A stretch of DNA of 64,000 nt from Tetradesmus obliquus (lineage: Eukaryota; Chlorophyta; Chlorophyceae; Sphaeropleales; Scenedesmaceae): contig CP126191.1 in the NCBI GenBank assembly GCA_030272155.1, positions 6,904,501 to 6,968,500 on the forward strand, in the 5' to 3' direction. Shown here in pieces: positions 37,085 to 47,973 of this stretch. The notes below the pieces were generated by a model that did no database searches, was not told the DNA's origin, and saw only the letters and a list, made by a program, of their open reading frames with translations. Position numbers and translations under genes: made by a program. The stretch's first letter is position 1; each line of letters starts with the position of its first letter.

Positions 37085-39387
37085 TCACAACCTTGCCCTG
37101 CCTGCCACAGGTTGCAGCCCATCCGCGCTACAGCGCAGCAGCATCTGCGGCCCTATGTCAGCCACGCTCTTGCAGCCAGCCAGCGCCATCGCCAGCTCAA
37201 ACTCACGCTGGATAGTCTGCAGCACCTGCTGCACCCCTTGCTGCCCGCCCACAGCCAGGCCATAGATGACTGGCCGCCCCAGCAGCACTGCTGACGCTCC
37301 CAGCGCCAGCGCCTTGAGCACGTCAGTGCCCCTCCGAATGCCGCCGTCCATCAGCACAGGCAGCCGCCCGCCAACAGCAGCCACAACACCTGGCAGGCAA
37401 GGTAAGTGAGCAAGTGGCACAGGCACAGCAGCAGCTGAGGTGGCAGCAACATACATCACATCCAATGCTGCAGAGCATAATCAAACCAAGCCAAGCTGCA
37501 AACACAGCGCAGCAGCGCATGCTTCTTCACACCCACCTGGCAGCATGTCCAGGGCTGCAGGGGAATAGTCCAGCTGCCGGCCACCGTGGTTGGACACCAC
37601 AATGCCGTCCACGCCATGCTGCAGCGCCAGCAGCGCATCAGCCGGCGACAGCACACCCTGCAACACGCAGCAAGTGCTTCAGTTGCAGCAACTGTGTGCG
37701 GTGATGTTGTTGTGGAGGTTCGCTGAGTCAAAGGCTGGAAAGGCTTGACTGATTGCGCTGATGGTGCCTCACTGGAGGCAACCAGTTTCCGCTGCCAGGC
37801 GAGCTATTCTGAGCCAATCATGACACCCATGACACCTACTTTGATGTATATGGGCAGCTTGGTGATGCTGCGCAGCCAGGGGATGGCCTCCCATGTGAGG
37901 GTGTCGTCCACTTCCCTGGCAAACAGCTCAAACAGGCCTGAGCTGTGGCTGCTGTCGCGCGCATCAAGCAGCGCGGTGCTGCCTGGCTGCCCTGCTGCTC
38001 GCTTCTCAGCCAGCACCTGCAAGTTGGCCATGTGCAGGTGGTCTGGCAGCCGGAACCTGCAGCGGGCAGCAGAGAGCACGCGACTGAAGTGGCGGACTGG
38101 TGCTAGCTTATAATCCAAGCTGCACACAGTTTGCTCGTTTGCTGTATGCTGGTGACATGAGGTGCTGGCAGACTCACACCTGCAGATGATGCATGCATGC
38201 ATAGGGTGACGCGCGATATCAAGCAAAAAGCAACAGCACAGCATCCGCCTAAAGCGCTTCAAGGGGCTTGTCCTGCAGCCTGCAGCTGCAACACACCTGT
38301 TGCGCTCATCCGCCTCCCTCCTGCCTAGGCGCGGTGCATCTACTGTGATCATGAGCGCCTTGTAGCCTGCAGCCTCTGCCTGGCGCACCCAGCCCTCCAC
38401 TATCTGCCTGTCACGAATGACGTACAGCTGGAACAGCATGCAGGGGTGCTGCGCCTGTGCGGCAACTTCCTGCAAGCTCATGTTGGCCATGGTTGACACG
38501 CACTGCGACAGGAAGCAGCAGCGGCAGATGTGTGAAGCATTGTGCAAGCTCGCCGCTGTGGTGGCCGCCTCTTTCGGTGATCCACTGCAGTGGACAAACA
38601 AACTGCCATGCAGCACCATTGTGACTCTGCGCGCGGAACAGCTGCTCACCAAATATTTAAATAGCGCTGAAGAATATATATACTCTTCCCTACGGACCAT
38701 GATGGAGCCCATCAGACATGATTTTTAGTCATGAACTCATGTGCACAGAGGTCCTCCCAGGCGGCGTGCACACCATGGGGATGTTGACAGCTGCTGCGGC
38801 GCGTGCAGTTCCCAGCTCCTTGTCCGAGTGTGCCAGGCCATGCATGGCCATTGGCGCCACCAGCAGAGGCATTGCCATGCTGTAGCCTGATGCAGCACGC
38901 AACAAGGAGGAATATGTGTGTCAGAGAGGCTGGGTATTCCATCTGGCCATCGCTAGCATGCATCAGAGGGAACAGGCGATGTGAGACAGGATGACACCTG
39001 CATGGTGCTTGGTTTGATGCCATTGCATTTGCTGGACTCACCGAACATGTTGCAGCTGGTGGACACTTTGGAAACATCAACTAGGATCCTTGGCAGAATC
39101 CTGTACTGCCCAAAAGCACTCCTGTTGTCACCCACAGTCTGCTCAGTCTCCGCGCCAGCTGCAAAATAGTCATACGCCATTTTAGGCAGCGTTGCCTTTG
39201 CCAGCTGCTCCACCTCCACCAGGTTGATGAAGGGTTGCTGCTGCGCTGATGTTGACTGGGGCCTCTGGGCCATGCTAGGGAGCCTGGTGCAGCTGGCGGT
39301 GTATTGGGATGCCCAATTGTGCCTAGCTGCTGCCAGCAACTGCCGTTGCCCATTCAAGAGCAGACTCTGTGCCGTAAAGTTTAACAT
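37085..39387 (-). CDS. FMN-dependent 2-hydroxy-acid oxidase (glycolate/L-lactate oxidase type)
   Basis: Six exons, 39042-39387, 38774-38886, 38297-38502, 37840-38056, 37537-37657 and 37085-37389, with matching phase, encode 435 residues. The enzyme oxidises glycolate or L-lactate to glyoxylate or pyruvate, passing electrons from FMN to O2. Signature blocks in order: [79 protein letters not shown], the catalytic His in [15 protein letters not shown], and the FMN phosphate loop [15 protein letters not shown]. The last three residues are ARL, a type-1 peroxisomal signal as in plant glycolate oxidases. Before the enzyme core there is an extra, basic, Gln/Leu-rich stretch from ATG 39387 that looks like an organelle presequence. 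ATG 39273 (MAQRPQ) would give 397 residues without most of it. Glycolate versus lactate preference is not decidable here. Confidence 0.92.
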
Positions 39388-39765
39388 GCAGACCAGTATC
39401 GTGTACTGACAGCCAATGGGACTCTGGATGCACTGATGGGACTGTCTTCAGCAGGTGTTCTTGAGCTACAGTCACCGGTTCCTGTCAAAATGTATTGTGT
39501 GGATCTTCCGTTAAAACAGCAACGAATCGCAATTTACTGTTTTGTGAGCCTCGGCAGCCCTTTTCCGACAAGCACGGGAAGAACCCGGGGCTATAACTGA
39601 CACCCTGTTGTGCCCTCTGTCGTGCGTTCGACATAGTCCGCAGAAACGCTCTGCACTTGTTGGTTCTTGGTATTGTTCGGGATTTTTAGGCTGCTTCAAC
39701 AGCTTGCAACAGAAAGTCGGCCCTTCCACCACCAGCTAGAAGCAGCCCGGCAGGGCACTACCAGG
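39388..39765. other. divergent promoter region, oxidase and Sec61 alpha
   Basis: The 378 bases separate two start codons pointing away from each other, so they must carry both promoters and 5' leaders. The central part is AT-richer. No clear TATA box or operator was identified. Confidence 0.6.
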
Positions 39766-42485
39766 ATGGGCTTCAAGGTGGGAACTGTGCCTTGACAACT
39801 TTCTGCATTGATGGGACGCGCTTTATGCGGCCAGGCCGTGTGCCACGGTCTAACCACTTGCCGTTGTGCTTCTGCTGTTCCTGCCAACGCGACATCTGAC
39901 TGCCTCGCTGGCGCTGGCTCCAATAGGTAAGGAATTAGGGGATGAAAAATATGTTCACGCGAGCAGCGTAGCGCCGTGGGCATGACCAGGGCAGCCGGGG
40001 AGCAGCGAAGTAGAGCCAGGCCCCGGGCTCCCCTGGGGTCCGCACTCGGTATCGATCCCATTGGCAGCAGGTCCTGGTGTTTTAATATATCAGTTACAGC
40101 TGATCAGGGCTGGATCAGGCGTCGTTGCTGCTGATGAAGTTGCATATGTACCCTTCTGTTTTCTGCTGCTGCTTCCTGCACAGCAGTTGCTCTAGCCATG
40201 CCAACCAGCAGCAGGCAGGTAGCAGGAGCCTGTGAGCTGACTCGGCTTCTGGCAGGACTTATCTATCTTACCTTCCTTTATACCCTTCCCTTGACGTGCG
40301 TCCTGCTTCTGCTCCTCCTGCTGTGCCGTGTGCTGCTGTGTCACCGCCGCAGGTGCTCAACCTCGTGCGGCCGTTCCTCAGCGTGCTGCCCGATGTGCAG
40401 CAGGCGGAGCGCAAGATCCCCTTCAAGGAGAAGGTGCTGTACACGGCCGTGACACTGTTCGTGTTCCTGGTGTGCTCCCAGCTGCCGCTGTATGGCATCA
40501 AGACCAACTCCGGCGCGGATCCCTTCTACTGGGCGCGTGTGATCATGGCCAGCAACAGGGGCACCTGCATGGAGCTGGGCATCTCGCCCATTGTCACCTC
40601 CGGCCTGGTCATGCAGCTGCTGGCCGGCTCCAAGATCATCGACGTGGACAACAGCGTCAAAGCGGATCGAGACCTGCTCAACGGCGCGCAGAAGCTGCTG
40701 GGTGTGCTGATCACCATCGGAGAGGCCGTGGCCTATGTCGTGTCTGGCATGTACGGTGACGTACGCGAGCTGGGCGCCTTCAACGCCATCCTAATCATCC
40801 TGCAGCTGTTCTTCGCCGGCATCATCGTCATCTGCCTGGATGAGCTGCTGCAGAAGGGCTACGGGCTGGGCTCCGGCATCTCGCTGTTCATCGCCACTAA
40901 CATCTGCGAGCAGATCATCTGGAAGGCCTTCAGCCCTTACACGGTCACAGGTGCGGCAGCGAAGGGAGTGCTGCCAGGTTGAAGCTGTTTTTATGTTGTG
41001 TTCTGTTGTGTTGAAACGGAGAGGGAGAACAGGGGGGTGGCACGGCGGCAGTGTGAGTTGTTGTGGGCTTGTGCAGCATTGGTGGCGTTTGACTGCAGGA
41101 TGGCATATCCATTTTGAGGAAGCGCACAGCAGTGAGTCTGCAGATGCCAACCAGCAGTGTGGACAACCTGCTGTCAGCACGTGCAACCCGCGTGTACTCA
41201 CCTCCGCCTGCCTGCTGACTGCTCTGCTCTTCCTCCTGCAGGTGCGCGTGGAGCGGAGTTTGAGGGCGCCATCATCGCGCTGTTCCACCTGCTGCTCACG
41301 CGCTCCGACAAGGTTCGCGCGCTTAAGGAGGCCTTCTACCGGCCCAACCTGCCCAACATCACCAGCCTGCTGGCCACGGTGGCGGTGTTCCTGGTGGTCA
41401 TCTACTTCCAGGGCTTCCGCGTGGACCTGCCCGTGCGCAACAAGCGCAGCCGCGGGCAGCAGGGCACCTACCCCATCAAGCTCTTCTACACCTCCAACAT
41501 GCCCATCATCCTGTACTCCGCGCTGGTGTCCAACATGTACTTCATCAGCCAGCTGCTGTACAAGCGCTACGGAGGCAACTTCCTGGTGCGTGGCGCGGTG
41601 GCGGGGCTGCTGCTGTAGTGGTGTGGCGCTGCTTGCTGATGGATTGATGGCTTGCAGGATCTGTAGCACCTTGAGGAGGCAGCAATGTAGTCTTTTGGAG
41701 ATGCCAGACACAACAGTAATGCCAGCAACGTTCTTTTCACATGGCTAACCCAGCTTGGCGCGTTGTGTGCTGCTGTGCTCCTCGCAGGTCCAGCTGCTGG
41801 GCAGGTGGCAGGAGTCCGACTACGGAGGCCAGATGGTGCCTGTGGGCGGCCTGGCCTACTACATCAGCCCCCCAGGCAGCCTCTCCGAGGTGGCCGCCAA
41901 CCCACTGCACGCGCTGTTCTACGTGAGCTTCATGCTCACCGCGTGCGCGCTCTTCTCCAAGACCTGGATCGAGGTCTCCGGCTCCTCCGCCAGCGACGTG
42001 GCCAAGCAGCTCAAGGAGCAGCAGATGTTCATCCAGGTGAGGGGAAGGGGGTGGTGCGCAGGCTTCTGAGTGGACATCTGTGCGCCGTGTGTTGAGGCGG
42101 CTGCTACGAAGAGATAGCACTGTTTGTGTCCTGCAAGGGAGGACACTTGTACATGCCGTCTTTGAAGCAGCTGCTTGTGTGCAGCACCGCTATGCGCTGC
42201 TCCATAATTTAACTCAAGCTTTCTTGTTGCCGCCTGCCCACGCCTGCGCTTGCTTGCCGCGCGCAGGGCCACCGCGACACCCAGTCCAGCCTGAAGAAGG
42301 AGCTCAACAGGTACATCCCCACCGCGGCTGCCTTTGGCGGCATGTGCATCGGCGCGCTGACCATCGTGGCTGACTTCATGGGTGCCATCGGCAGCGGCAC
42401 TGGTATCCTGCTGGCGGTGACCATCATCTACCAGTACTACGAGGCATACCAGAAGGAGAAGGAGCAGATGGGCGCCATCTTCTAA
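39766..42485 (+). CDS. SEC61A: Sec61 alpha, ER protein translocation channel
   Basis: Five exons, 39766-39777, 40353-40950, 41242-41585, 41788-42036 and 42267-42485, GT-AG with matching phase, encode 473 residues, the usual length for eukaryotic Sec61 alpha. It forms the ten-span channel of the ER membrane for co-translational export and membrane insertion. The first coding exon is only 12 bases (MGFK) and joins [20 protein letters not shown] in exon 2. The plug and gate regions are present ([40 protein letters not shown]), as are [20 protein letters not shown], the cytosolic loop ending [20 protein letters not shown], and the C-terminal [15 protein letters not shown] with tail [12 protein letters not shown]. 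The micro-exon was chosen because it supplies the canonical N-terminus in the correct phase. The exons are highly GC-rich and use strongly biased codons, fitting high expression. Confidence 0.97.
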
Positions 42486-42593
42486 GCGGCAGCAGCAGCA
42501 GCGCCGTGTTTGCTACAGCAGCAGCGGCGATAGCAGCAGTGTTGTGTGGGGCTGTAGGCGTGGTTGGGTCCTGTTGGCAGCTGCGCCGGCTGT

Positions 42594-43075
42594 CGCTGCT
42601 GCGTGACAGCAGTGCACCAGCGGCAGCAGTAGCACCGGCGTAGATTGATGTGGCAGCATGTGGGCTGTTGCCGCTGGCTGGGGGTGGGTCGGATGCGTGT
42701 GTGTTTTATGTGATCAAGTCAGTCGTACGGACCGCTGTCTGTCGCCAGCACTGAAGTGGGCAGCTGTTCAGCCATGACTGAGCAAGTGCATTCAGCAAGT
42801 TGCATGCAAGGTTTACATGGCGCCCGTTTGCAGGTGGCAGCAAAGCAGCGATAGGAGACAGAAACAGCAAGGGGTTCGCAGGCGGACCATTTTGGGTGTA
42901 TGTTGCAGCGCAAGTTTGGAATCCTGGTCACGTGTTTGGTTGCGTTCTTGCTGTCTGCCATGTATGCCAGTTTTGACCCACTGTAGCGCAGGCATCTGCC
43001 TGTTTTCAGGCATAATGCTGTTGAACTGCAAGATTTTCTTCTGTGTGATGCTAGTCTTGTAATCATTTTTTTGTC
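42594..43075 (+). repeat. shared 3'-flanking sequence, copy A
   Basis: Diverged copy of 46768-47630. Matching landmarks in order: ctgctgcgtgacag, agcggcagcagtagca, cgtacggaccgctgtctg, cagccatgactg, gtgtttggttgcg with ctgctgtctgccatgt, gcatctgcctgttttcaggca, and the terminal tgtaatca. It lies downstream of the Sec61 alpha stop and ends at its candidate polyadenylation signal. Confidence 0.75.
43058..43062 (+). terminator. candidate TGTAA polyadenylation signal of Sec61 alpha
   Basis: TGTAA about 570 bases after the stop, followed by a T-rich run. The same signal is kept at the matching place (47617-47621) in the second copy of the flanking repeat. Confidence 0.5.
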
Positions 43076-45412
43076 TTTCGCCTTTCTTCGGCTGGGGGGC
43101 TGGGCCTGTAGACAATGCCGGCAGCTGGGCCTGGGGGCAAACCACAAATCACCGGGCACGCTAATGTTGGGGATGATGCAGTTCATGTGACTTGTCGGCT
43201 TGTTGCCAACAAAAGTAGTTACCACGAGAGAGCGAGGCGGACAACCCAACCTTCAACATGCTTGTGCCTAATCCTAAGTAGAGCAAGAGGTGGGGGAGGG
43301 CAGATTGAGCCATTGCTAGCACGATCACGGCACTGGTTTGCTGATGATGAGTACAGGGCATGGTATTTCTACGTTCCTCCGAATACGAGAGGCACTATAC
43401 GAATGCTATACCCATACCATATTTACTTACTATATGAAGTGCGCTTCAAGTCTGTGGTTCAGTGATCATTACATCTGCCTTGCTCCTACAGTACGAGGTG
43501 CAGCTGCAGGTCAAAGCCCCCGGATGTATGTGTTTCTGATGATAGCCAACTCCGAGTTACGACGACACAGCAGTCTTGGACGTCAACCGGATAGAAAACC
43601 TGATCTTAGTTTGCTGTTGAAACTCTTGTAGCGACTTTCAGGGTCATATGTGCTGTGCTCGCCTCGTGTTACTTACAGCTGGTGTGCTTGTGTGGTTCTG
43701 CTAGAGCCACACAGACATTAGTGTGCCAAATATGCACTCTGAACAACAACTAAACCTGCCGCGGAAGTCATAGAGGTTAGCAAGGGCCGTGAGATGTGCG
43801 ACCTGTGCGAACCGATTTGGAAAGACTGAGCTGACAAACACTACTTGTGCAGCACCGCAAAGACGTGTCAAAGTCGAAGCAACAAATCTTTCCAGAACTT
43901 ATGGCACAGCAGCCATAATTAGGTGCAACTCAATCAGTAGCAGAAGAAGAAAAGCACAGCAAACAACAAGCAGCATGTCTGCATCGCAGAGCATCTGGCA
44001 CTTGCAGGACATATGTTTTCTGTACCAGCAGCTTTAGCCAGACAACTATTCAAGGCCCTTACACATCAGGTACAGACACTCAGCGAGCATCAAGGGGCTC
44101 ACAGCCCATGCGGCATGGTGACAGCTTGTGCGAAGTGCGTCCAGGCGCACCTTCCTACAACCACCAAACAAACCGGCAGCAAACTAGATCTAGTGACGGT
44201 TGTGCTGATGACAACACACTGTCGGCCAGTCCTGCAACCTGTGCTGCTGTCGAAATCTGCAGCCATGCAATTCTACAGGCACTACGCGCAAGATCAGCAC
44301 CTGGCAGCACAAGAGCTCGAGCAGCACAAGAGCTGTGTGTACAATTGAACAGGCGGCAGGGCCACAGCTCGGCGCACTGGCACTGCTGAGCTGGCACTTG
44401 CAGGAAACCAAATCCGTGACTCAGGAGGTTGCAGTAGGGACGTTGATGCGTCACGCTCTCCGCCTATGTCACAGCAGCAACAGCTTACTCTTTTTCAAAA
44501 CACTTTTGCTTGCAAGGCGTGGCTGAGCGTCGATGCTTTCGAGTATGCATGGCATGCTCTCAGTTGATTCAGCCGCCCAACATGAGATTATCCATGGTCT
44601 TATGCAGCTCGCTTGTAAGCCACCTGACGCCCACATGTCAGCTTTAACACCCCAACCTGCTACACTGCTGCTGCTCACCCACATTTCGTAAAGATGGACA
44701 GTCTAGCATGAAATGTAAAGCTGCGCACCTTCAAGCATTGGTTGCCCAGAAGACCCCCCGCCCAAGGTCCCCCGGCGCTCCCAAGTGGGCTGTCCACGCA
44801 AGCACGGCTGTCCAGCATCATGGCATCATAGCATCATGCGAAGTTCTCACCTGTGTGCTTTGCCGGCCGCTGCCGCTGCTGCGGTTTTAAGCCGGCATTC
44901 AATGGCTTGTGCACAAGAAAGCCCCACATGGGGCATGCCGTCTCCACTCACATATATACTTCACGTGTATGACTGCAGGGAAGTGGGCTCCTGTGGATGT
45001 GATTCTTTGCTCCCAGTTCCACTCCGCTTAAATCGAAGCACCATCAAAACACGTGGTTTGCTTTGCTGCTCCGCTGCGCAGAGGTGGAGACTGCGGGAGT
45101 GCTGGGCTGGTCAGCACACAGCGGCAGGCTTGAGTGGTGGGCCAAGCACATGGTGGGTTGATGCCTCAGCATTGCTGGCACGCAGCGTCAGACAATTTCT
45201 GTGCAGTGCATGAAGTGGATTGCAATTTTTCTCCACCCAGTGGGCTCGCAGCTAGGGCATGTGCCGTGCTATGCGGTATACCACCAACTCACAGAAAATT
45301 TACGCACAATGCAGGCGACACCAATCCAGCATGTGTGTTGAGCTGGTCACTTTTGTTCTTGTGCAACCTCCCTTTCCTGCCACGCAGGCCAAGGCGTCAG
45401 TGGAATGCTGGC

Positions 45413-46248
45413 ATGGGTGCCCTGTGCAGGGGGGGCATCATCAAGAAGGTGTTGATCTGGTTTGTGCTGCTGGTTGTGCTCATTGTTGTGGCATGCATGA
45501 TTGGCTGGGCACTGTCACTCACGGGCTTGGCTGGCAAGTATGTGGCCATCATTGTGGTAGCCGTGATTGCAATCGCGCGCTGCCTGCCGCTTTACATCCA
45601 CATGTTCTACCTGCGCATGGCGCGTGGCGCAGATGATCTGCATATGCAGTCAGCCTGGACAACGCGGTGAACATGGCCATACAGACAGCAGGTGCCCAGC
45701 CTCACCCCTGCTGGCTGCCGTGGGTGATGACGGCTGGGTGGTGGGGCTTTGTGGCGCTGCCGTGGCTGGTTAACGTGGTGTTGGCGGCTGTGGTGGGCCA
45801 AGTGGTGCTGGTCGGTCAAGCAGACGCTAGGAAGGGCAGCATCTACGCAGCATTGCTGGTTGCCATTTTGGAGCTCACGTGGCTGTGGGTGTTGCTGTCC
45901 ATGATGGCTCCACGTTGGGGATATACTATGTCCTGGTTGACGCCGGTGCCATTTTGGTGGGAATACGCTGTGCTGACAGCATTCAGCTGGAATTGCATCT
46001 GTGATGTCAAAAAGAGATCAAAGATTGGGTTATTCACACCTGCTTGCTTGCATGCTTCTTGTGTGCTGGCACTCCGCTGCGTCTGGATAGTAGAGCGTGC
46101 TGTGTTGACAGTGCTTGTTGATGTGACTGTCGGACGTTGGTTTGTGTGCTTCCTGCAGCTGGGACAGCTGCCGTGGCGGGTGATTCCAAGCGTAGATCCC
46201 ACAGCAGCGGCCAAGAGGCAGCAGAGGGACACGACGTTGAGGCCCTAG
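45413..46248 (+). CDS. multi-span membrane protein, unknown function, model broken near 45630-45690
   Basis: ATG 45413 starts MGALCRGGIIKKVLIWFVLL, and two strong membrane spans follow (ending YVAIIVVAVIAIARCLPLYI). The frame then stops at 45668-45670. A second frame, open from about 45637 and containing SLDNAVNMAIQTAGAQ, continues with at least two more spans (WWGFVALPWLVNVVLAAVVG, AALLVAILELTWLWVLLSMM) and ends at 46248 in basic KRQQRDTT. I found no intron of normal length linking the frames, so either a base was gained or lost there or these are two genes. A further intron at about 46009-46159 is likely, because that part is AT-rich and ends tgcttcctgcag before LGQLPWRVIPSVDP. An acceptor at 45387 suggests a 5' UTR intron. 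The family is not recognised. Confidence 0.5.
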
Positions 46249-46767
46249 TCTGATATCACTGGCTGGCGATGTGCATGCTTAAGTTTGCATGATGCAATGC
46301 ACAACCATTAGTACCGCGCTCTGACCAGCGCTGGGGCTATGAAATAGTTGAGCGAGTACTGCACTGACAAGTGCGCCCAGTACTTGCACAATACGCCACC
46401 GCACAGGCAGCGCTGCTTAAGCAATTGGTCTGGCCATCTATGTGATCCTGCCTTACGCTTGCCACTGGCAGCTGTTCCATTGCGGCGTCGTTTTTGTACA
46501 TGTAGTGGGCAGAGCTGCACTATGCATGCTGAGGAGCCCTGTGTCGGCTGGTTGCTGCAACCGCTTGCAGGTGTGGCGGCACATTGTACTATTTTGGGCT
46601 TGGTTGGTGTGCTGCCTGCAGCTTTAGCTAGCTGCCATGACAGGACAGCTGCTGTGGCCCTTTGTTGTTATGCGGAGGCAGTGGCTTGTTTGTATCTGTA
46701 GACATAGAGTTACGGAGATTGTCATCATACACGTGGTGTGACAGTGGCAGTGGCTGTGGCGCCGTTC

Positions 46768-47630
46768 ACTGCTGCATGACAGAAGTCACAAGCGGCAGCA
46801 GTAGCAGCTTTGACAGCATCCTGGCAGGAGTGTGACAGCAGCAGGGGTGCTGCCGCCGCTGGGGTCGGCTCAGATGAGATCAGGTTAAGGTGGGACTGAT
46901 GCGATCGTGAGCTGTCATACGGACCACTGTCTGGGAGTCGACAGTACTAATTTTGGCAGTTGCGCAGCCATGACTGGCACGTTCCATCCTGCAAGCTGTA
47001 GAACTGCCTTTTCACAGCAGTGCACTGCCGGGCTGTCTGCCACGTGGTGCATGGAAGAGCAAGGGGTTGGCAGGCACTATGCCGAGAGGGGCTTGTTTGA
47101 TCCACGCGTTTTGGTGGTTAGACAGGGAGGACATCAAGGGTCCGACTTAGGTAACAGGCTTCGTAGGCCCTGGTACCCTTAGTAGGCCTCGCGAGGTCTT
47201 GGCAGGTCTCGGACGACCAAGCCTTGACCGTGTGCTGACAAGGCTTGTTACAATCAACCCTTGTTCATCAGGCCTGGCGTATGTTCTCATCAACGCTTGG
47301 TTCCCAATCCTTGTCAACGAAGCCATCATCAACAGCGATCAAGGCTGCGTAGGCTCGCGAGCTGCTAGGGCTTCGCACTGTCAAGGCATGGTAACCTGCC
47401 CTAGGTAGGGACACCGGCATGGTATTTTGGGGGTGTATCGTGCAGCACAAATCAGGAACTCTGGTAACATGTTTGGTTGGTTTTCTGCTGTCTGCCATGT
47501 GCGCCAGTCACTGGCGGGCGTGGTCAAAGTTAGACCCATATAAGCGCATCTGCCTGTTGTCAGGCACAATGCCGTAGAACTGCGAAATGGTTGTGTGTGG
47601 TGCGTGATGTGTGACGTGTAATCACTTCTG
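46768..47630 (+). repeat. shared 3'-flanking sequence, copy B, interrupted
   Basis: Same landmarks and order as 42594-43075, but split by about 330 unrelated bases (roughly 47080-47405) that are rich in short aaggcttg-like and caagg motifs. The insert carries GGTAACaggc near its left end and GGTAACctgcc near its right end. The copy ends at TGTAA 47617-47621. Confidence 0.75.
47617..47621 (+). terminator. candidate TGTAA polyadenylation signal
   Basis: Position-equivalent to the signal at 43058-43062 in the other copy of the flanking sequence. It could serve the 45413-46248 gene, although it is about 1.4 kb past that stop. Confidence 0.35.
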
Positions 47631-47973
47631 TTGTGCCTGAGCTTCCACTGGATGGTGTGCGGTTGGCAGAACTGCAGCAGCATGCCCAAGGTTAGCTGCG
47701 CATCATCAGCTGTGCAAATCTTTGAACAGTGCCTCACCACCCTGAACCCTCAGTTCTCTTGTGCTGTGATAGCTGCAGCATGACGACATCAGCAGACACG
47801 GTTTGTTACTTTAGGTCGATGGTATCGATAGCGAACGATCAACAATTAATGCGCAGCAGCTAGAGTAAGAAGCGCCAACTTCGTACTGCACTGATCTACT
47901 TCGTCGGCCGCTGCAGGGGCAATCATAGGTGCCTAACGCATTCAGGAAACTGCTTGAAATATATAGGGTCGTT

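Larger units (their letters stand above)
42486..45412. other. intergenic, Sec61 alpha 3' flank
   Basis: The first 600 bases are the presumed 3' UTR of Sec61 alpha and include the sequence shared with 46768-47630 (listed). From about 43260 to 44700 the region is AT-richer, with only short open frames. An 18-base match to 2367-2384 lies at 44688-44705. The stretch before 45387 probably holds the 5' leader and a UTR intron of the next gene (acceptor cctgccacgcag). Confidence 0.5.
46249..47973. other. intergenic, repeat copy B with an insertion
   Basis: Mostly 3' flank of the membrane protein gene, dominated by the second copy of the shared flanking sequence. The last 350 bases before the helicase start (AT-rich, with caacaattaatgcg) are the presumed helicase promoter. 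Confidence 0.5.

Noticed and set aside
39696-40061. 121-codon minus-strand open frame
   Set aside because: It is antisense to the first intron and micro-exon of Sec61 alpha and has no recognisable motif.
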